DNA from: Micromonospora nigra
Lineage (GTDB): Bacteria; Actinomycetota; Actinomycetes; Mycobacteriales; Micromonosporaceae
Assembly (NCBI RefSeq): GCF_900091585.1
Contig: NZ_FMHT01000003.1
Coordinates: 2,657,501-2,721,500 of the forward strand
Length of the DNA stretch: 64,000 nt
Direction: 5' to 3'
Below, piece by piece: positions 1 to 11,800 of this stretch. The notes beneath the pieces were generated by a model. The model was not told where the DNA came from and ran no database searches. It saw only the letters and a program-made list of their open reading frames with translations. Each line of letters starts with the position of its first letter. Position 1 is the first letter of the stretch. The position numbers were made by a program, and so were the translations under genes.

Positions 1-91
1 GTCCGCACCGCCGCGCCACCCGGGCGGTTCCACGCCCGCTCCGGCCGTTTCGGGCCCGCCCCGGAAAGCGCGGAATCGGTACGGTGTCCGC

Positions 92-613
92 ATGATCCTG
101 CCCCCCAGCCGCTCGATCGCTGAGGCACACCTCTACATGGACCTGCGACCCTGCCGATGCGGGCAGGCCCGGTTCGCCCGGCGGAGCGCGGTCGTCGCGC
201 TCGACGACGGCGACCTGGCCAGCAGGTACAGCGGCGAGTGCGATGGCTGCGGGCAGCACCGGGAGTTCACGTTCCGGCTGCCGGCCGAACCGGTCGCCGG
301 CCCCCAGGGCATGCGGTACGGCGGCGACGCGCCCTCCCAGCTAATCGACCCGGGCGAGTGGCTGACGGTGGCCGAGGCGTACGCCAGGTCGGTCACCGCT
401 CCCGTGCAGCAGGCGGAACCCGACCTGCTCCGGGCCATCGCGGCGCTCGACGAGGTCATGAAGTTCATTCCCCACGGCGAGGACGCCGTCCCCGTCCACG
501 CCTTCACCGACCGGGGACGGGACGTCCAGCTGCGGGAGCCGGGCCGGTTCCGCCGCGACCGGCTGGCGGCCGTCCGTGCGGCGTACGCGGAGATGCTGCC
601 CCGGCCCGCCTGA
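92..613 (+). CDS. hypothetical protein with paired Cys motifs
   Basis: A 173-residue protein that I do not recognise. Near the N-terminus it has CRCG (Cys21, Cys23) and, about 27 residues later, CDGCG (Cys50, Cys53). That spacing would suit a small zinc ribbon. The rest is a mixed alpha/beta sequence with no signal peptide or membrane segment. Third-position GC is strongly coding-like in this frame, and opposite-strand frames in the same stretch look like shadows. The gene converges on the minus-strand immunity operon that ends about 50 bp downstream. No clear Shine-Dalgarno precedes the ATG, so the Met at residue 16 is an alternative start. Confidence 0.7.
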   Translation: MILPPSRSIAEAHLYMDLRPCRCGQARFARRSAVVALDDGDLASRYSGECDGCGQHREFTFRLPAEPVAGPQGMRYGGDAPSQLIDPGEWLTVAEAYARSVTAPVQQAEPDLLRAIAALDEVMKFIPHGEDAVPVHAFTDRGRDVQLREPGRFRRDRLAAVRAAYAEMLPRPA

Positions 614-661
614 GGGCGCCCCTCGCGACCCCGGTCGGTGGGACGGCGGCCCGGCCGACCG

Positions 662-1315
662 TCAGGACCGGCGCGCCTCGTCCAGGCAGGCCGCGTCGAC
701 GCCGAGGAGCATCGGCAGGGCGGTCAGAACCTCACCCAGCACGAATCGGGGGTCGTGCTCGCGGGCGTCCGCGACCTCCGCCCGTGCCCCCGCGTCGGCG
801 TAGGCCAGGCACACCTGCCACAGGTCGTCGCCGGTACTTCCCCACTGCCAGACGTCGTGCACGAGCGCCGGCACCCGCAGCACCGGCTCCGTGCCGAAGA
901 GGCCGATGCCGTACCGCAGCGGGTCGTCCGGGGTGTTGCCCAGCGACACCATGAGCGGCAGCACCCGGTGGGCACGGGCGAAGTCGACCGCGTCGTCGGT
1001 GTCGGGAATGACCTCCACCAGCAGGCCGTCCGCCAGGAACTCCGCGACGATCCGGTCCGGGGCGGCCACGCCGAGCCCACGGGCGGCGTCGACCACGGCC
1101 GCCCGCGTCCACGGCTGGTCCGGCAGGTCGACGGGCCGATGCGCGGCGGCCCAGACCGCGAACGCCTGGGGATCCTCCACCGTCACGGACAGCCGACCGA
1201 CGCTCAGAGAGTGGTACCGGGCGGGCGCGCCCACCGACGGGTGGAACTCGCCGGTGTAGCGGCCCACCGGCAGGATCAGCGGTGCGCTCATCGTCGGGTT
1301 CCTCGTCTCGGTCAC
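662..1315 (-). CDS. putative immunity-type protein, paralogue 2 (last gene of toxin operon)
   Basis: A protein of about 217 residues, clearly paralogous to the gene directly upstream. Both start with a short variable tail, then a leucine-rich strand ending in LP(I/V)G and an FHP motif, a YH(R/S) motif, a WA.AH segment, a hydrophobic DLVEV-like strand and a conserved DLW segment near the C-terminus. I do not recognise the family. The chosen start is a GTG overlapping the upstream stop (GTGA), implying translational coupling; the ATG 24 bp further in is the alternative. As the last gene behind a giant toxin and a SUKH gene, an immunity role is plausible but is inferred only from position. Confidence 0.7.
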   Translation of the reverse strand: MTETRNPTMSAPLILPVGRYTGEFHPSVGAPARYHSLSVGRLSVTVEDPQAFAVWAAAHRPVDLPDQPWTRAAVVDAARGLGVAAPDRIVAEFLADGLLVEVIPDTDDAVDFARAHRVLPLMVSLGNTPDDPLRYGIGLFGTEPVLRVPALVHDVWQWGSTGDDLWQVCLAYADAGARAEVADAREHDPRFVLGEVLTALPMLLGVDAACLDEARRS

Positions 1316-1944
1316 GGCTTCGGCTCCAGGTAGACGACGCTCGCCGCGAGCAACGGGTGGGCGGCCCGGAGGAAGGCGGCGAGCAGTCGCTGCGAGTCCA
1401 CCAGGTCGGCATCGGTGCCGCCGGCCTGCCGTTCCTCCTCCGCGAGCGACTGGCACATCGTCCACAGCGACTCGCCCGACGGCCCTCGCTCCCACAGGTC
1501 GTAGACGGTGCGGGTGACGGTGACGAACGGATGGTCGTAGAACCCGATCGACCACAACCACGGCTCGTCGGCGCTGTTGCCGAGGCCGAGCATCCGGGTG
1601 CCGAGCCGGTGCCGGCGGGCGAACTCGACAGCGTCGTCGTCGGCCACCTCGACGGCGAGTCCCTCGGTCAGCAGTCCCTGAAGCAGCGACCCCGCATCGA
1701 CGCCGGGCAGCTGCGCTGCGGCTGCCGCGCAAGCGGCGTGGGCGGTCCACGGCGCGTCGGCCGGTCGGTCGGTGGAGCCGTGGGCGAGGGCCCACAGGGT
1801 GAAGCGTTGGTCGTCCAGCTCCCACACCTCGGGTCCGAGCCGAACCCGGTGGTATCGCTCCGTCGATCCCGCGACCGGATGGAAGGTGCCGAAGAACTCG
1901 CCGATCGGCAGAAGTAGCGCCCCGGTGGTGGGTGTCGTGCTCAT
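1312..1944 (-). CDS. putative immunity-type protein, paralogue 1
   Basis: A 210-residue soluble protein of unrecognised family, paralogous to the next gene downstream (shared LP(I/V)G, FHP, YH and DLW positions and the same length). The ATG overlaps the stop of the upstream SUKH gene (ATGA), and GAGGAG lies 8 nt before it, so translation is coupled and the start is well supported. The pair looks like a tandem duplication with later divergence, a common pattern for immunity genes collected behind a polymorphic toxin. No catalytic motif is visible. An immunity role is inferred from context; an ordinary ESX accessory role cannot be excluded. Confidence 0.7.
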   Translation of the reverse strand: MSTTPTTGALLLPIGEFFGTFHPVAGSTERYHRVRLGPEVWELDDQRFTLWALAHGSTDRPADAPWTAHAACAAAAAQLPGVDAGSLLQGLLTEGLAVEVADDDAVEFARRHRLGTRMLGLGNSADEPWLWSIGFYDHPFVTVTRTVYDLWERGPSGESLWTMCQSLAEEERQAGGTDADLVDSQRLLAAFLRAAHPLLAASVVYLEPKP

Positions 1945-2819
1945 CGTGGCTGCTCCTCGTGACGGGAGTGCCCGGGGTCGCCGGGAAAGACGAGTCGCGC
2001 TGGCGGAAGATCACCGGCGTCGAATGGGGTGAGGCGGCCGAGGAAGTAGCCGAACGACCGGGCCACCGGCCGCAGGTGTCGTTCCCGCTCGGCTGTGCCC
2101 CCGGCACCGAACGCCCCCCGCATGCCGCTCTCCGGCAGGAAGTGGACGCTCTCGTCGTGGGGCTCCCTGGCCGCGACCACGAGCAGCCCACCCGAAGCGT
2201 TCGCCACGACCAGCCAGGCGGGAGACAGCCAGGCATCCCGGTGGACGCGCTGCGCGTGCGCCAGGTCGACGTGTGGGTACTGCGGGTGCACGCCCAGCAG
2301 CGGGCGCTCCGGCATCAGCATGAAGGGCAGGCCGGGGACGTGGTGCTCCACCTCGGGCTGCGCGCCGTTGGTGCGGCGCAACCAGTCCCGGTACTCCGGC
2401 GGCAGCCGCAGGCCGATCTCCTGCTCGACGGCGGTGAGCTGCGCCTCGTCGAGCTGGCCGTAGGGGCGCAGCCGGGCGGACTTCCAGACCCGCCCCGTGG
2501 GGGGCGTCATCTCCTCGTTCTCGTCGACCCGCCGGACCGTGACCTCCCACTGGTCGGCGTTCTTCATGTCGAGGTCCGCGAAGCGCCACGTCTCCTCACC
2601 GACGGGAAAGGTCTCCCCGAGAGCGACCTCGTAGCTGAGGGACCCGGTTTCCCGGAACGGCATGACGATGATCTCGGCGCGCACCGGCGGCCCACCGTCG
2701 ACCCAGCGGACACCGAACCGGACCGGCCCGACGGTGGCCGTGGCGTTGTTCGGAATGGATGTGATGTGCGTGAACGAGCGCACCGGCTCTTCTCCCCGCT
2801 CTCTCCTCGACACGGTCAA
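1941..2819 (-). CDS. SMI1/KNR4 (SUKH) immunity protein with extra N-terminal domain
   Basis: A 292-residue two-part protein. Residues 15-115 form a beta-rich domain of unknown function with repeated aromatic/charged strands. From about residue 120 the sequence matches the SMI1/KNR4 (SUKH) fold: a helix with LTAVEQEIGLRLPPEYRDWL followed by an RTNGAQP turn. SUKH proteins are the most common immunity proteins paired with polymorphic toxins in bacteria. The TTG start overlaps the stop of the giant toxin gene (TTGA), so it is translationally coupled to it; an in-frame GTG 6 bp later is the alternative. By position it is a candidate antidote for one of the C-terminal modules of the toxin, perhaps the calpain-like ones. 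Confidence 0.85.
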   Translation of the reverse strand: MTVSRRERGEEPVRSFTHITSIPNNATATVGPVRFGVRWVDGGPPVRAEIIVMPFRETGSLSYEVALGETFPVGEETWRFADLDMKNADQWEVTVRRVDENEEMTPPTGRVWKSARLRPYGQLDEAQLTAVEQEIGLRLPPEYRDWLRRTNGAQPEVEHHVPGLPFMLMPERPLLGVHPQYPHVDLAHAQRVHRDAWLSPAWLVVANASGGLLVVAAREPHDESVHFLPESGMRGAFGAGGTAERERHLRPVARSFGYFLGRLTPFDAGDLPPARLVFPGDPGHSRHEEQPR

Positions 2820-5800
2820 CCGTCCAGCATGTCGCGCAGCGCAGGTTCGCCGGGCAACGCGAAGCCGAGCACCTCGCGGGCGATCCGCTCCGCCTCCGGC
2901 CGGTCGACCGGTAGCGAACCCCCGGTCGGCACCGCCCCGTCAACCGTCCACCGCGCCGACCGCTGGCCCCGCGTGGAGGTCTCCACCACGGCCAGGCCAA
3001 CCACCGTACCGTCGGTGGCCAGCAGGGCCAGGTAGCCGACGGTCGAGCGCTCCTCATCGAGGTCGGTGCGGCCGAGGGTGTGCTGGGGACGATCCGTCTC
3101 CGGTCCGCGCCGGTCGGGCGACGGCGGGGCTGGCGGCCCAGGTGGCAACGGCGGCACCGGCGGCACGCTGTGGGCATCCGGCACCGGAGGCGGTGTCGGC
3201 GGCAGGTCGAGGTGGGCGTAGGAACCACTCGTCAGGGCGAGGAACTCCTGCACCGGGATCGCGGGCGGGTGCTGGGATCCCCACGGGTTGTGCAGCAGCA
3301 CCTCCCCGTTCCGCACCGCCACCACCTCGTAGGCGTGGCCCGTCACAAGGTCGTACGGCAGCTTGGTCCGCAGATGCGCCGGATACTGGTCCTGGGCGCG
3401 GGTCGCCGTGATGACGGGACTGCCGGCGGCCAGCAGGGCTGTCAGGCGGGCCTGTGCCTGTTGTGCGTCGACGGTGGTGTCGAACCAGGTCGTCCGACTG
3501 GGCAGGCCGGTCAACTGGGTGAGCAGTTCGGCCTGCATGTCCGGGGTGCTGCCCACTCCGAGCCGGGCGTAACCCAGCGGGGCGGCCCGATGCGGGTCGG
3601 ACGGGCTGTGCCAACCGGCCCACTGGCGCTGCCACTGCTCGTGTCGCTGGCCCGTCCAGGTCCGGTCGATCGCGGCGACCGCCTTCTCCAGCAACGAAAC
3701 CCAGGCGACACCCTGAGCAGTCTGGTCGGCATAGGCGGTCCAGGTGCTGCCCGCGTGTACGGGTACGTCGGGGTGGACCGTGACCCGCAGGCGTCGTCCC
3801 GTCGGCCGCGTCGTGTCGCCGGCAGGGGTGCTCTCGTGCAGCAGCACGTCGACCGTGCCGTCCGGGTTGGGGTGGAACAGCCGGGCGATCAGGTCCGGTC
3901 GGTGGGCGGCCACCGCCCCCATGGTCGCGAGCATGCCACAGTCGCCGAGGCTGCCCTGCTGGACCTGCTCACGCCGGGGCACCCCGTCGAGAACCGGGGC
4001 GGGCTGCCCAGTTTCCGCGACCAACGGCTGCCCGTACTCGATTCGCCGTTTCGGGTCGGTGTCGGGCAGGGTGACGCGGTCGGCCACCACGGCGATCTGC
4101 CCGTCGGTGACGGTCGAGGTGACCTCCACGTCCAGCGGTGGCGCACCCGGCACCATGGCGTGCAGCGCCCGGGTCAGCGCGTCCGGCACCAGGGCCATCA
4201 CCCGCGCGTCGGCCAGGTAGTGGAAGTCGTGGGTGGTCAGCACCGCCATCGCGGCCGGGTTGGCGCCGTAACGGGTGCGCAGGGTGGTGACCGCGCGTGC
4301 CCGGTCCTCGGCCAGCAGGGCCTGCCGGCCATGCTCGGTTCTCAGGTCGTACGCCGGCTGGGAGGCGTCCACGGAGATCTCGGGCGCGCCGTCGAGCGTG
4401 TACGGCCGCAGGTCGAACCGGCCCGTCAGGTCCACGTACACGCCCTGCGCGGCGACCCGGTCGGCGAGCTGCGGGTCAACCTGGCGCAGCCAGTCCTGCA
4501 GGGCCGGAGGCAGGGCGACCACCTGGCCGGCACACGCGGGCATCCGGGGCAGGCCGGTCTGAGCCTGTTCGCCCTCGACGGCCAGCTCGCGCAGCCGCGT
4601 GTCCACCTCCGCCTGGGTGAGCGTCCGCAGGTCAGGGGCCAGCCGGCCGCGGTGGTCGATCTGGCGGAACCGGTCGACCAGGTGCTGGTCGGGGCCACCG
4701 CGCAACACCTGGTCGAGCGCCTCGGGAGTCAGCCGCGGCGTGCTCAGTCGCATCAGGTGGGCGGCGGCGTCGGCGGGCAGCACCGCCCACCGGGCGTGCG
4801 CGTCGGGGATGCCCGACCGCAGCCCGAGGTGGTCGGCCAGGGCGTCGATCTCGGCCCGCACGGCAAGCCGATCGGCCGGGTCGGCGTCGGCGTACCTCCT
4901 GGCGAGCATCCGCAGCTCGGCAAGCCGGCCCCGGTCGCGGGCGGACAGGCCGGCCGGGTCGATCGGACCGTCCGTCTGCGCGTCGAACAGCCCGACGCGG
5001 GCGTCGCCGTCGGCGTGCCGGGCGACCAGCTCAGCCACCTCGTGGGCGAGCGCGCGGTCCACGACGGTGTCCGCCGCCCGGTCCGACAGGGTGAGGGTGA
5101 ACGTGCCGTCCAGGTTGCGGACCGTGCCCGCCACCGTTCCGGCGGCGAGGGGGCCGGCGGCCACCGTCACCCGCAGCGGTTCGCGGCCGGCGACCCGCAC
5201 CTCGACCGTGTCCGCCGTTACGCGGAAGATCCCGTCCGCCCCGACTGCCTCGGCCAGGGTGGGCAGTGCGGCGCGGGCGGCGTCGAGCACCGCGGTCGGG
5301 TCGGCGGCGGGTCGGCCGGCGTCGCTCAGGCCCGCGCCGGGAAGTTCCGGCAGCGCGGTGCGCGCCAGCTCGACATGGGCGTACGTCGAGTTGGTCAGCG
5401 CGACGAAGTCAGCGACCGGCATCGGGGCGGGGTGGTTGGAGTTCCACGGGTTGCGGAGCTGGACCTCGCCGTCGCGGACCGACTCGACCACGTACGCGTG
5501 CCCGGGAACCAACCCGTACCCGGGCTTGCCGGCGTATCCGGACGCGGGGCGGGTGCCGGTGATCACGGGACTGCCGGCGGCGAGCAGTTCCGCCAGGTGA
5601 GCCGCGACCGCGGCCTCCCGGCCGGGGGTGGGGTCGATGTCGCTGACCGCCGTGGGCAACCCGGTGAGCTGGCTGAGCAACTCCGCCTGGACCAGCCGGG
5701 AACTGCCCGCGTTCAGCCGGGCGTAGCCCATCGGGGCGGCCTGCCCGGCGGGCGTGTCGGGGCGCTGGCTCCACTGGCGCTGCCACTGGTCGTGGCGCTG

Positions 5801-8800
5801 CGGCGACCAGGTGCGGTCGAGCGCGGCGACCGCCTTCTCCAGCAGCGACGCCCAGGCCACTCCCACGGTCGACTGGTCGGCGTAGGCGCTGCGTCCGCCC
5901 GAGTTCGGGTGCAACGGCACGTCCGGGTGGACGGTGACCCGCAGTTGCCGGCCGGTCGGCGTGACCGTACGGCCGGGCAGGGTGGTCTCGTGCAGCAGCA
6001 CGTCCACGGTGCCGTCGGGATTGGGCTGGAACATCCCGCTGACGGTGTCGGGTAGCTGCCCGGCGACGGCCCTGATCACGGCGATCATGCCGCAGTCGCC
6101 GAGCATGCCCTGCTGCACGTCCCCGGGTTTCGGCGGCCCGTCGAACAGCGGCGGCGGCTGCCCGGTGTCCGCGTCGAGCGGTTGCCCGTAGCCGATCCGG
6201 GGGGTGCCGGGCCCGGCGGCGGGCAGGGTGACCCGGTCGGCGACCACCCGGGTCTCGCCGGGGCTCGGCTGCGTCGGCACGGTCTCCGGGGTGGCCGACG
6301 GCGTGGGGTCCGGGGTGAAGCCGCGCAGTGCCTCGGTCAGCACGTCGGGTGCGAGCCCCATCCAGCGGCCGTCGCCCTGGTAGTGGAGGTCGTGGTCGAC
6401 GAGCAGAGCCGCCGCCTGGTCCGCGCCCCGCACGGCGCGCAGCGCCGCCCGCGCGCGGTGGCGGTCCTCGAACAGGTGGGCCTGCCGACCCGCCTCGGTG
6501 GTCAGGTCGAACTCGGGGCGGGCCGCACCGAGGTCGATCTCCGGGTGGCCGGGGGCCAGGTACGGCCGAAGGTCGTACCGCCCGGTCAGGTCGACGTAGA
6601 CGCCCTCGGCGGCGAGCCGGTCGGCCAGCGCCGGGTCGACCTCGCGGATGCGGGCCAACCGGTCGGCGGGCAGCCCGATGACCTGGCCGGCGAAAGCCGG
6701 CATCCGGGGCATGCTCGCCTGGGCGTCCTCGGCCCGGGCGGCCAGTTCCCGCAGCCGGGCGTCCAGTTCGGCCCGACCGGGGACCTGGAGGTCCGGTGCC
6801 AGGCGGGCCCGGTAGTCGTACATCCGGAAGCGTTGGACCTCCGTCAGGTCCGGGCCGCCGGCGAGCACCCGGGACACCGTCTCCGGCGTGACCACCGGCA
6901 CGCTCAACCGCATCAGGTGGTTCAGCACGTCCCGGGGCAGGACGGCCCACCGGGCCCGCGCGTCCGGGTCGCCGACCCGCAGCCCCAGGTGGTCGGCGAG
7001 GGCGTCGATCTCCGCCCGGACAGCGACGCGGGTCGCCGCGTCGGCGGTCGCGTACTCGTCGGCGAGGAGGCGGATCTCGGCCATCCGTCCCCGGTCGTGA
7101 GCGGTCAGCCCGGCCGGATCGACGAGCCCGCCCACGTTGCCCGGGTCGAGGGTGCCGACCAGCGCCTGGCCGGCCTCGTGCAGGGCCGCCAGTTCGGCGA
7201 TCTCGTGCGCCAGCGCACGGGCCACGACGGCGTCCACCGCCCGGTCGGACACGGTGACGGTGAAGGACCCGTCCGGGTTGCGGGTCGACTGGGCGACCAC
7301 CCCGTCGGTCAGCGGCCCCGTGGTGAGCTGCACCCGTAGCGGGAGCAGACCGGCGGTCCGCACCTCGAACAGGTCCGGGCCGACGGCCACGACCGCGTCG
7401 ACGCCCGCGTACGGGGCGACCTGCGGCAGCGCGGCCCGCGCGACGTCCTGCACGGCCGACGGGTCAGCGTCCGGCCGGCCCAACCCGTGGAAGCCGGAGT
7501 GGGGCACCGCCGCGGCGGTGATCCGGCCGGTGTCCGGTTCCGGGTCCGGGCCGGCCGAAGTCGGGTCCGGGCCGGCCGGGGTGGGATCCGCCCGTCCCGG
7601 CCGGTCCGAGCCGAGCAGGCGGGAGAGCAGGCCGGTGCGGCGGTGGGCGTCCGCGAGCCGGTCGGCGAGCCCGTCAGTCGCGGTCCCGGCGGCGTCGAGG
7701 CCACGCGCCAGCCGGTCGGCGGCCCGTTCCAGGTCCGCCACCGGCCCCGCCAGCCGGTCGACCACCTGGTCGACCTGGTCGGCGGCGGCACGGGCGTCGC
7801 TGCGGGCGTCGAACCGGGTACGCCGGTCGTCCACCGCCAGGCCGGCACGCTTGGCGTGCCACTTGGCCACCCCGACGACGGGCGCGGCGACCAGCGCGGC
7901 GACCGGGATGACGGGGGCCAGCGGGCTCGCGACGGCGATCGCCGCGGCGGTGGCGGCGGCGCCGGCCGTCCCTCCGGTCAGCAGACTGGACAGGAGATAG
8001 GTGCGCAGTCGCGGAAGGCCGGGTGGGCGGGTGCCGTCGGCGGCCCGGCGTTCGGCCCGCAGCGTGTGGAGCTGCCGGGCCCGGCCCGCACGGTCGCCGC
8101 CGTACTCGGTGACGACCTGCCGCGCCTCGGGCGGCAACTGGGCGACCCGGTCGGCCGCGCCGAGCATGCCGTCGCGCAGGCCCAGCCGGTCGATCACCGC
8201 GTGCAGCTCCCGCAACGCCGACGGCAGGGCCACCGGGTCGGCCGTACGCACGTGGTGCGCGGCGGTCTGCAGCTCCCACGAGTCGGCGCGGCTCGGTGGC
8301 TGCGGGGTACTGGCGGCGGGTGCCGTGGCGGCAGTCGACGGGTCCGTCGCGGGACGCGCCGAACCCGGACCGGTGGAGGCGGGGATCGGCGACGCCGGGT
8401 TCACGGGCCCCGGGGCCCGGGTTGCCGCCTGCGGGTCGGCCAGCCGGTCGATGGTCGCGTGGAGGCCGTCGAGCCGTCCCGCGACCGCGTCGAGTTGCCG
8501 CGCGGCGTCGGTGACCGCCGCGACGGCCGGGTCGGCGAGGGCGTCCACCCGCGCGGTGGGTGCGGTGGCGGGGTTCGGACGGGCCAGGTCCCAGGCCCGC
8601 CGATCGTCCTTGACACGGCTTTCCAGACGCTTGAGCAGCAGGTCACGCAGCGGGCCAGCCAGTCCGCCCGCCAGCATGTTCATCGGGCCGACGCCTGCGG
8701 CGACCTGCACGGCCCGGGCCACCGCGACCGTCGCGCCCGCCTGCACCAGGGGCCCCGGCACCTGCTCCACCGCGTACACCCCCACGCCCGGCACATTGCC

Positions 8801-11800
8801 AGGGCGCTCGGAGCTGTCCGTGGCGTCGGCCGGCGGGCGGGAGAGGAACCGCCCCACCCTGGCGGGAGGGCCCGGCTGCCCGAACCGCTCGACCACCGGG
8901 CGCAGGTCCGCCGGCAGCAGTTCCCGACGCTGGGCCGCGCCGGGGGTGTCGGCAAGCAGGCCCAGTTGGTCGACCAGCGCCCGCACCTGGCGGGCCAGCG
9001 CCGGGCGGGCCAGCGGACCGGCCGTCGCGTGCCGCGCGGCGAGCGCGCCGAGCCGTTGCAGGGCGGCGGTGTCGCGGGGGTCGCCGCGCCGGGCCGGCGT
9101 CGGCGTGGCCGGGTCGGCCCCCGCGCCCGTCCCCGTCGAGGCGGTCGGGGTGGTGGCGGTCGAGGTGGACGGGTTGCCACCGCTCGCGGGCAGGCCGGCC
9201 CAGACGGGGTCACCGAAGATCAACCGGCGGAACGATTCCGTCAGGCCGGTGCGCCGCCGCGACTCGGCGAGCCGCCGGTCCAGGTCGGCGACCCGCTGTT
9301 CCAGGTCGGCGGTGCGTCGGGTCGCCTCGGCGGCCCGGTCGGACACGGCGGCGACCGGGTCGCCGACGGCGGCGGCGGCCTGCGCGAGCAGGGCGTCCGC
9401 CGGTATGGCCGGGTTGGCGACGTCCCACGCGTCACGGGCGTCCTTGGCTGCGGCCTCCCGCCGGGCGATCACCGGGTCGACGGCCATGCCGGTGGCGGCG
9501 GTGGCCAGCGCGCCCGCGATGCCGAACCAGCCGAGCCGCAGCTCGTTCAGCAGGTCCCCGACGGCGGCGATGGTGCCGGCTGTCAACAGGTGCGGTGCGT
9601 TCTCCGCCACCGACATCCACCACGGGGCGACCTTGCCGGGCCGCTCACCCTCGGCTGGCCGCCGGTCGGCCACCACCCGCAGCCGGTCCCGCACGGCCGC
9701 CGTACGCGAATCGCCGAACCGGTCCGCGACCGACCGTACGTCGGCGGGGAGCAGGTCCCGCCGCTGCTCGGCGCCGGGCGTGCCCTGACGCAGCCCGAGG
9801 GCGTCCAACAGCGCGCGGATCTCCCGGCCGGCCCGGGGCCGGGCCCACGGCGCGGCCGACCCGTGCCGGGCGGCGAGGCTGCGCAGCTCCGCCAGGCGGC
9901 CCTGCTCGTGCGGGGTCAGGCCGGCCGGTCCGGGGCGGGCGGGTGTCGTGGGCGTCCCCGGGACGGGTGCCGCCGGTGACGGGTCGCCGGTCGGGGGGAA
10001 GCGGTGGGGCCGGCCCATCAGCCGGTGCCGGCGTTCCTGGCTGCTGAGCTGCTCCTGTACGGCGGCGATCCGGTCACCGAGGCCGGTGACCGCGTCGCCG
10101 GCCTCCCGGGCGGCGGCGGTCGCCTCGGCGGCCGGTGCCGCCAGGGCGGTCCCCGTGTCGGCGTCCGCCTCCGCGGCGACGCGGGCGTCCTGACGGGCGT
10201 CGTGTCTGGCGCGACGGTCCTCCGCGGCGAGACCCGCCCGCTTCGCCAGCCACTTGGCGGGACCTGTCGCGACGGCACCCGCGAGCCCTCCGGCGCCCAG
10301 CATGAGGGCGAGCTCGGGCCGCCCGCCGAAGTCGAGGGTCAGCTTCACCGCCAGCGCGGCGAGCATCGAGTTCACGGTGAAGTGGGTGACCAGGTACGTC
10401 CGCATGCGGGGCAGCCCGGTGGGGCGGCCGGCCTCGGCGGCCCGGCGGTCGGCGCGCAGCCGCGCACGGTCGACGGACCGTGCGGAGCGGCCACTCGACG
10501 CGTCGGCAAGCACTTCCCGAACCTCAGCCGGGAGGGCGGCGGCCCGCTGCTCGGCGCCCAGCATCCCGGCGCGCAGGCCGAGCCGGTCGACGACCGCCGC
10601 CAACTCCCGGCGCGCCGCCGCCCGGGACCAGCGGTCGGCGGTGCGCGCCTGGTGCCCGGCGGTGACGAGTTCGGCCACGTCGGCGGGCGACAGCGGCGCG
10701 ACCACTGCGGCGGCCCCGGTGGTCGGCTGCCCCAGGGCGGCCAACTCGGCCACCTCGTGGGCCAGGGCCCGTTCCACGACCCGGTCGGCCGCGCGGTCGG
10801 AGACGGTGACGACCGCCGTACCGTCGGAGTCGAAGACGCTGCTCGCGACCGCGCCGTCGGCGACGGGCCCGCTGTCGACCCGCAGGTCGAAGCCGGTGCC
10901 GTCGGCGCGCGTCACCCGGTAGCTGCCGTCCGGCGCGGCAACCACCGACCGCACCCCCGCGAGCGGGGCCACCGACGGCATCGCCGCCTGCGCCGCCGCC
11001 AGCACCGCGTCCGGCTCGGCCGTCCGGCGGCCCTGCCCGTGGAAGTCCGTCCCCGGCACCGCACTGGCCGTGATCGGGGCGGCGGTCAGACTGTCGGTTC
11101 CACCCGGGGCCACACCTGCCGGCCCGTGAAGCGGCCCTGTTGCCGGGCCTCCACGTACTGCCGCAGGATCAGTCGCGGCGGCAGGCTGGAGTGCGCCGTC
11201 ACGATCCCCGTCCGGTCGATGATGAAGCTGCCCTGGCCCACGTGCATCCCCGCGGCCCGCTCCTGTTCCGAGAGTTCCTCCCTCGCCACCCAGCCGTACT
11301 CGAACTCCCCCAGCCGGACCGGGTTGCGCGTCCCGAGCAGTCGGGTGATCAGTGCCCGTGCCTCGTCCTCCGTCATGCGTCCCCCCTCCCGTCGGCACCA
11401 TCATCGACCACAGCGCGTACGTCCCCTCCACGTACGCGGCCGGCATCTCCACGGAGGTGGTGCCGTGCTGCGGATCCCACCAGACCGGTCCGTCGGCGCC
11501 CACCGGGTACACGAGGACGAACGCGTGCGCACCGCCCACCGTGACGCCGCCGTCCGCGTCGAGGACCAGCTCGCCGGTGGCGTCGTCGACCGCGAGCCAC
11601 TCGGCCACCACGAGCGCAGCCGACCCGGGGCCGCCGTCGAGGACGGCCCGGTGCAGCTGGGCGTACTGGTCGGCGACGGCGGCGGCGTGCTCGTCGGGGT
11701 TCGACGGCAGCCCCGCCCGGCCGCCCGCCCAGTCACCGTCGATCCAGGCCCGAGCCCGGTCCAGGCCGCCCTGCTCGCCGACCTCGGTCTCGACCGTCCC

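Noticed and set aside
3080..6055. 991-codon plus-strand open frame opposite the giant toxin, and several similar long frames up to 16 kb
   Set aside because: Composition is Arg/Gly/Val/His-rich without domains and mirrors the third-position GC of the minus-strand gene; a typical high-GC shadow.
5409..6950. 513-codon frame inside the toxin in another minus-strand frame, considered as a further nested gene
   Set aside because: Arg/Pro/Gly-rich shadow with no globular pattern, no ribosome site, and it overlaps well-conserved calpain and HEIAEL domains in the toxin frame.
10700..10800. HE(V/I)AEL motif as a zinc metalloprotease (HExxH) site
   Set aside because: The second His is absent in all three copies (Glu-Leu follows), so a gluzincin/metzincin call is not supported; reported only as an unassigned domain.
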